From an uncultured Roseburia sp. (GTDB lineage: Bacteria; Bacillota; Clostridia; Lachnospirales; Lachnospiraceae), in contig CANRSX010000020.1 in NCBI GenBank assembly GCA_947642555.1, positions 1 through 64,000 on the forward strand: 64,000 nt of DNA, in the 5' to 3' direction. The notes beneath the pieces are model-generated. The model worked only from the letters and a program-made list of their open reading frames with translations. It did no database searches and had not been told where the DNA came from. Made by a program: the position numbers and the translations under genes. Positions 61,933 to 64,000 of this stretch are shown in pieces. Position 1 is the first letter of the stretch. The number at the start of each line of letters is the position of its first letter.

Positions 61933-63522
61933 ATGAAAAAACGACTTGCACTTTTACTTGCCCTGGCAATGGGCGCGAGTGTACTGGCAGGCTGTGGCGG
62001 CAACGCCGGGACCGGCGGTGACGCCGAGACAGGCGGAAGCGGCGAGGGCGGCAGCGCCACCTCTGGCGGCGCGGCTTCCACGGAGGCGGGCGGCAGCGTC
62101 GGCGGCGGGGCTGCCGGTCCTGAGATCGATTTCGATGAAGAGCCGTACGAGGCGACCTTAATGTACTGGTCGGCGAACGATCCGCGTGACTTAGAGTCCG
62201 TATCGGCAGCCTTTAACGAGCTGACGCTCGCAGAGCTGAATATGAAGGTAAACCTGATGCCGCTGACCTTCGGTACCTATACGCAGCAGATTCAGATGAT
62301 CCTTTCCTCGGACGATGCGCTGGATGTGTTCCCGTACTGGGGATCAAATCTGGGGAACTACATTGACGCCGACTATCTGGTGGATATGAGTGAGTACATG
62401 GACACTTACGGCCAGGATCTCATCAGCGTCATCGGGGAAGAGGATATCTCATGCGGAAGCTTAAACGGATTCCTCGGGGGTGTGCCGAATATGCATGAGC
62501 GGACCAATCCGATGTGCTTTATCATGCGGACAGACCTTCTGGAGGAGACCGGCTTTACCGCGGACGACATCAAGACCGCGGAGGATATGACGCAGATCTT
62601 TGCGGCAGTGCATGAGAAGCATCCGGATATGACGGTATACGGCGGTTCCAACAGCTCCTCCTACCCGATCGGAATCAGCCTTTCCATCATCGATCCGATG
62701 GGCGGCGGTAACTTCGGCGTGCTGCCGGATAACGGACAGTCCACGACGGTGGAGAACTGGTATGAGAGCGAGACCTTCATGGACGCCTGCAAGCTGGTGA
62801 GAAGCTGGTATGAGGCGGGTTATACCTCGGCGGACTTTGCGACCTGTACGGATTCCGGGGAATCCCTGATGCGTGCCGGTAAGCTGTTCTGCTTTACGGC
62901 GCCCGGCAAGCCGAATACCAAGGCGGAGAAGGATGCACAGACCGGATATGACACGACCTGTGTGATCGTAAGCCCGAACGTGTGCTATACGCAGACCACC
63001 AACGGTATTCTTTACGGTATTTCCAGCAACTCCGAGGATCCGGAGAAGGCGATGATTCTGTTAAACTGGCTCTATGCGTCCAAGGAGGCAAATGATCTGC
63101 TTAACTGGGGGATCGAAGGCAAGGATTATGTCGTGAAGGACGACGGAACCCTCGACTATCCGGAGGGCGTGACAGCGGATAACGTCGGATATCATCAGGA
63201 TTACGGCTGGGCGCTGATGAATCAGTATTGCAGCTATGTGTGGACCGGAAACGACCCGGATGTATGGGATCAGTACCAGGCGATTCGTGATTCCGCAGAG
63301 ATATCCAAGGCATATGGATTCTTCTTTGATACCGCACCGGTGGTCAATGAGGTTTCCGCGCTCACGGCAGTCAGCGACGAGTACCTGAATTCGATCGGTA
63401 CAGGCGCAGTGGATCCGGAGACAGCGATCGCAGAGTTCAATCAGAAGCTGTATGACGCCGGATTACAGGCGGTGATGGACGAGAAGCAGGCGCAGCTTGA
63501 CGCGTGGCTGGCAGAGCAGTAA
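61933..63522 (+). CDS. Sugar ABC transporter binding lipoprotein C
   Basis: 529-residue paralogue of gene B. Signal MKKRLALLLALAMGASVLAG with lipobox Cys, Gly/Ser/Ala-rich linker, binding fold with SANDPRDLESVSAAFNEL, FATCTDSGESLMRAGKLF, EANDLLNWGIEGKDY and DEKQAQLDAWLAEQ. ATG at 61933 with GAGGAGGAAAAAC. Its promoter region is nearly identical to that of gene D, marking a recent duplication that included regulatory DNA. Confidence 0.93.
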   Translation: MKKRLALLLALAMGASVLAGCGGNAGTGGDAETGGSGEGGSATSGGAASTEAGGSVGGGAAGPEIDFDEEPYEATLMYWSANDPRDLESVSAAFNELTLAELNMKVNLMPLTFGTYTQQIQMILSSDDALDVFPYWGSNLGNYIDADYLVDMSEYMDTYGQDLISVIGEEDISCGSLNGFLGGVPNMHERTNPMCFIMRTDLLEETGFTADDIKTAEDMTQIFAAVHEKHPDMTVYGGSNSSSYPIGISLSIIDPMGGGNFGVLPDNGQSTTVENWYESETFMDACKLVRSWYEAGYTSADFATCTDSGESLMRAGKLFCFTAPGKPNTKAEKDAQTGYDTTCVIVSPNVCYTQTTNGILYGISSNSEDPEKAMILLNWLYASKEANDLLNWGIEGKDYVVKDDGTLDYPEGVTADNVGYHQDYGWALMNQYCSYVWTGNDPDVWDQYQAIRDSAEISKAYGFFFDTAPVVNEVSALTAVSDEYLNSIGTGAVDPETAIAEFNQKLYDAGLQAVMDEKQAQLDAWLAEQ

Positions 63523-63560
63523 CAGACACAGAACTCCGATATAAATAAGTGATGCAAAAA

Positions 63561-63614
63561 GTGCAAGTCGTCATCCAGATTGTGAAAGAAAATTTTCCTC
63601 TGATTGGATAAAAT
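63561..63614 (+). promoter_or_regulatory. YesN-type box and -10, binding-protein gene D
   Basis: Half-sites GTGCAAG (63561) and GTGAAAG (63582), spaced 21 bp; TAAAAT (63609-63614) starts 27 bp after the second. Confidence 0.8.
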
Positions 63615-63656
63615 AATCCCATAAAATCATTTCTGAAGAGAATGAGGAGGAAGAAG

Positions 63657-64000
63657 ATGAAGATGAAGAGACGACTTGCACTTTTACTTACCCTGGCAAT
63701 GGGCATGAGTGTACTGGCAGGCTGTGGCGGCAACGCCGGGACCGGCGGTGACACCGGGACAGACGGAAGCGGTGAGGGCGGCAGCACTTCTGGTGGCGCG
63801 GCTTCCACAGAAGCGGACGGCAGTACCGGCGGCGATGCGGCATCCGGCAACACCGGTTCCACTGGTGTGGAGATTGATTTTGACGAGGAGCCGTACGAAG
63901 CGACCTTAATGTACTGGGTCGGAAACGATGCCCGTGACGTGGATTCCGTGGAGGAGGCATTTAACGAGCTGACACTCTCCCAGCTGAATATCAAGGTCAA
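63657..64000 (+). CDS. Sugar ABC transporter binding lipoprotein D (partial)
   Basis: Cut by the window end; 114 codons seen. Signal MKMKRRLALLLTLAMGMSVL ends in LAGC, followed by the Gly/Thr/Ser-rich linker and VGNDARDVDSVEEAFNEL, which matches gene B more closely than gene C in this region. ATG at 63657 with GAGGAGG; an ATG at 63663 is also possible. Third member of the tandem array; permease genes are probably beyond the window. Confidence 0.92.
   Translation, partial: MKMKRRLALLLTLAMGMSVLAGCGGNAGTGGDTGTDGSGEGGSTSGGAASTEADGSTGGDAASGNTGSTGVEIDFDEEPYEATLMYWVGNDARDVDSVEEAFNELTLSQLNIKV

Overview
The window looks like the chromosome of a spore-forming, carbohydrate-degrading Clostridia bacterium, most likely Lachnospiraceae. 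This rests on Firmicute-type ribosome sites and sigma-A promoters (TTGACA-17-TATAAT), spoVAD/spoVAE, a MecA-type adaptor, a T-box leader before ileS, B. subtilis-like regulator families, and several CUT1 sugar-transport components with lipoprotein binding proteins and YesM/YesN two-component systems. No rRNA, tRNA, CRISPR array, phage or transposase gene was seen.

Layout. 1-3266 is visibly AT-richer: a GNAT acetyltransferase, a TetR regulator and an acetolactate-synthase-like enzyme with a Cys-rich insert. 3412-9129 is a cytoplasmic uronate cluster: carbohydrate esterase, an SGNH-esterase/Fn3/GH28 fusion, mannonate dehydratase and a long-chain fructuronate reductase. 9222-15554 holds hisS-aspS, a YtrA-type GntR regulator with an ABC exporter, mecA and a small ORF behind a possible structured RNA. 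15657-24543 holds a palindromic element, a two-domain polyphosphate kinase 2, PAP2 phosphatase, an LspA-like peptidase, AraC, glycogen phosphorylase, an XRE regulator, spoVAD-spoVAE and a GntR/FCD regulator. 24951-27755 is a second uronate operon (uxuA, SDR-type reductase, HAD), with candidate operators for the divergent GntR regulator.

28000-42926 is a Gram-positive polysaccharide-utilisation locus: two GH3 enzymes (one with reversed domain order), a binding lipoprotein, two permeases, three unrelated or paralogous esterases, and a YesM/YesN sensor-regulator pair. No ATPase is encoded, so a shared MsmK-type ATPase elsewhere is expected. 43017-46352 holds an Eda aldolase fused to a VOC domain, a HIT protein, a HAD phosphatase and a DHH phosphoesterase. 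46353-56190 holds the T-box leader and ileS, a second glycogen phosphorylase, a DUF342/FapA protein with an N-terminal 26-residue repeat array, and an HD-GYP response regulator. 56271-64000 holds a second YesM/YesN pair, a toxin-antitoxin pair, and three tandem paralogous binding lipoproteins, the last cut by the window end.

How it fits together. The two uronate operons and eda supply the lower uronate pathway (fructuronate to mannonate to KDG, then KDPG cleavage; KDG kinase was not seen). The esterase-rich locus and the lipoprotein array would capture and trim esterified plant oligosaccharides. The strongest new signal is a direct repeat, GTGCAAG-like twice at 21 bp spacing, in front of all four binding-protein genes, with a -10 hexamer always 27 bp after the second half-site. 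It links two separated loci into one probable YesN-type regulon.
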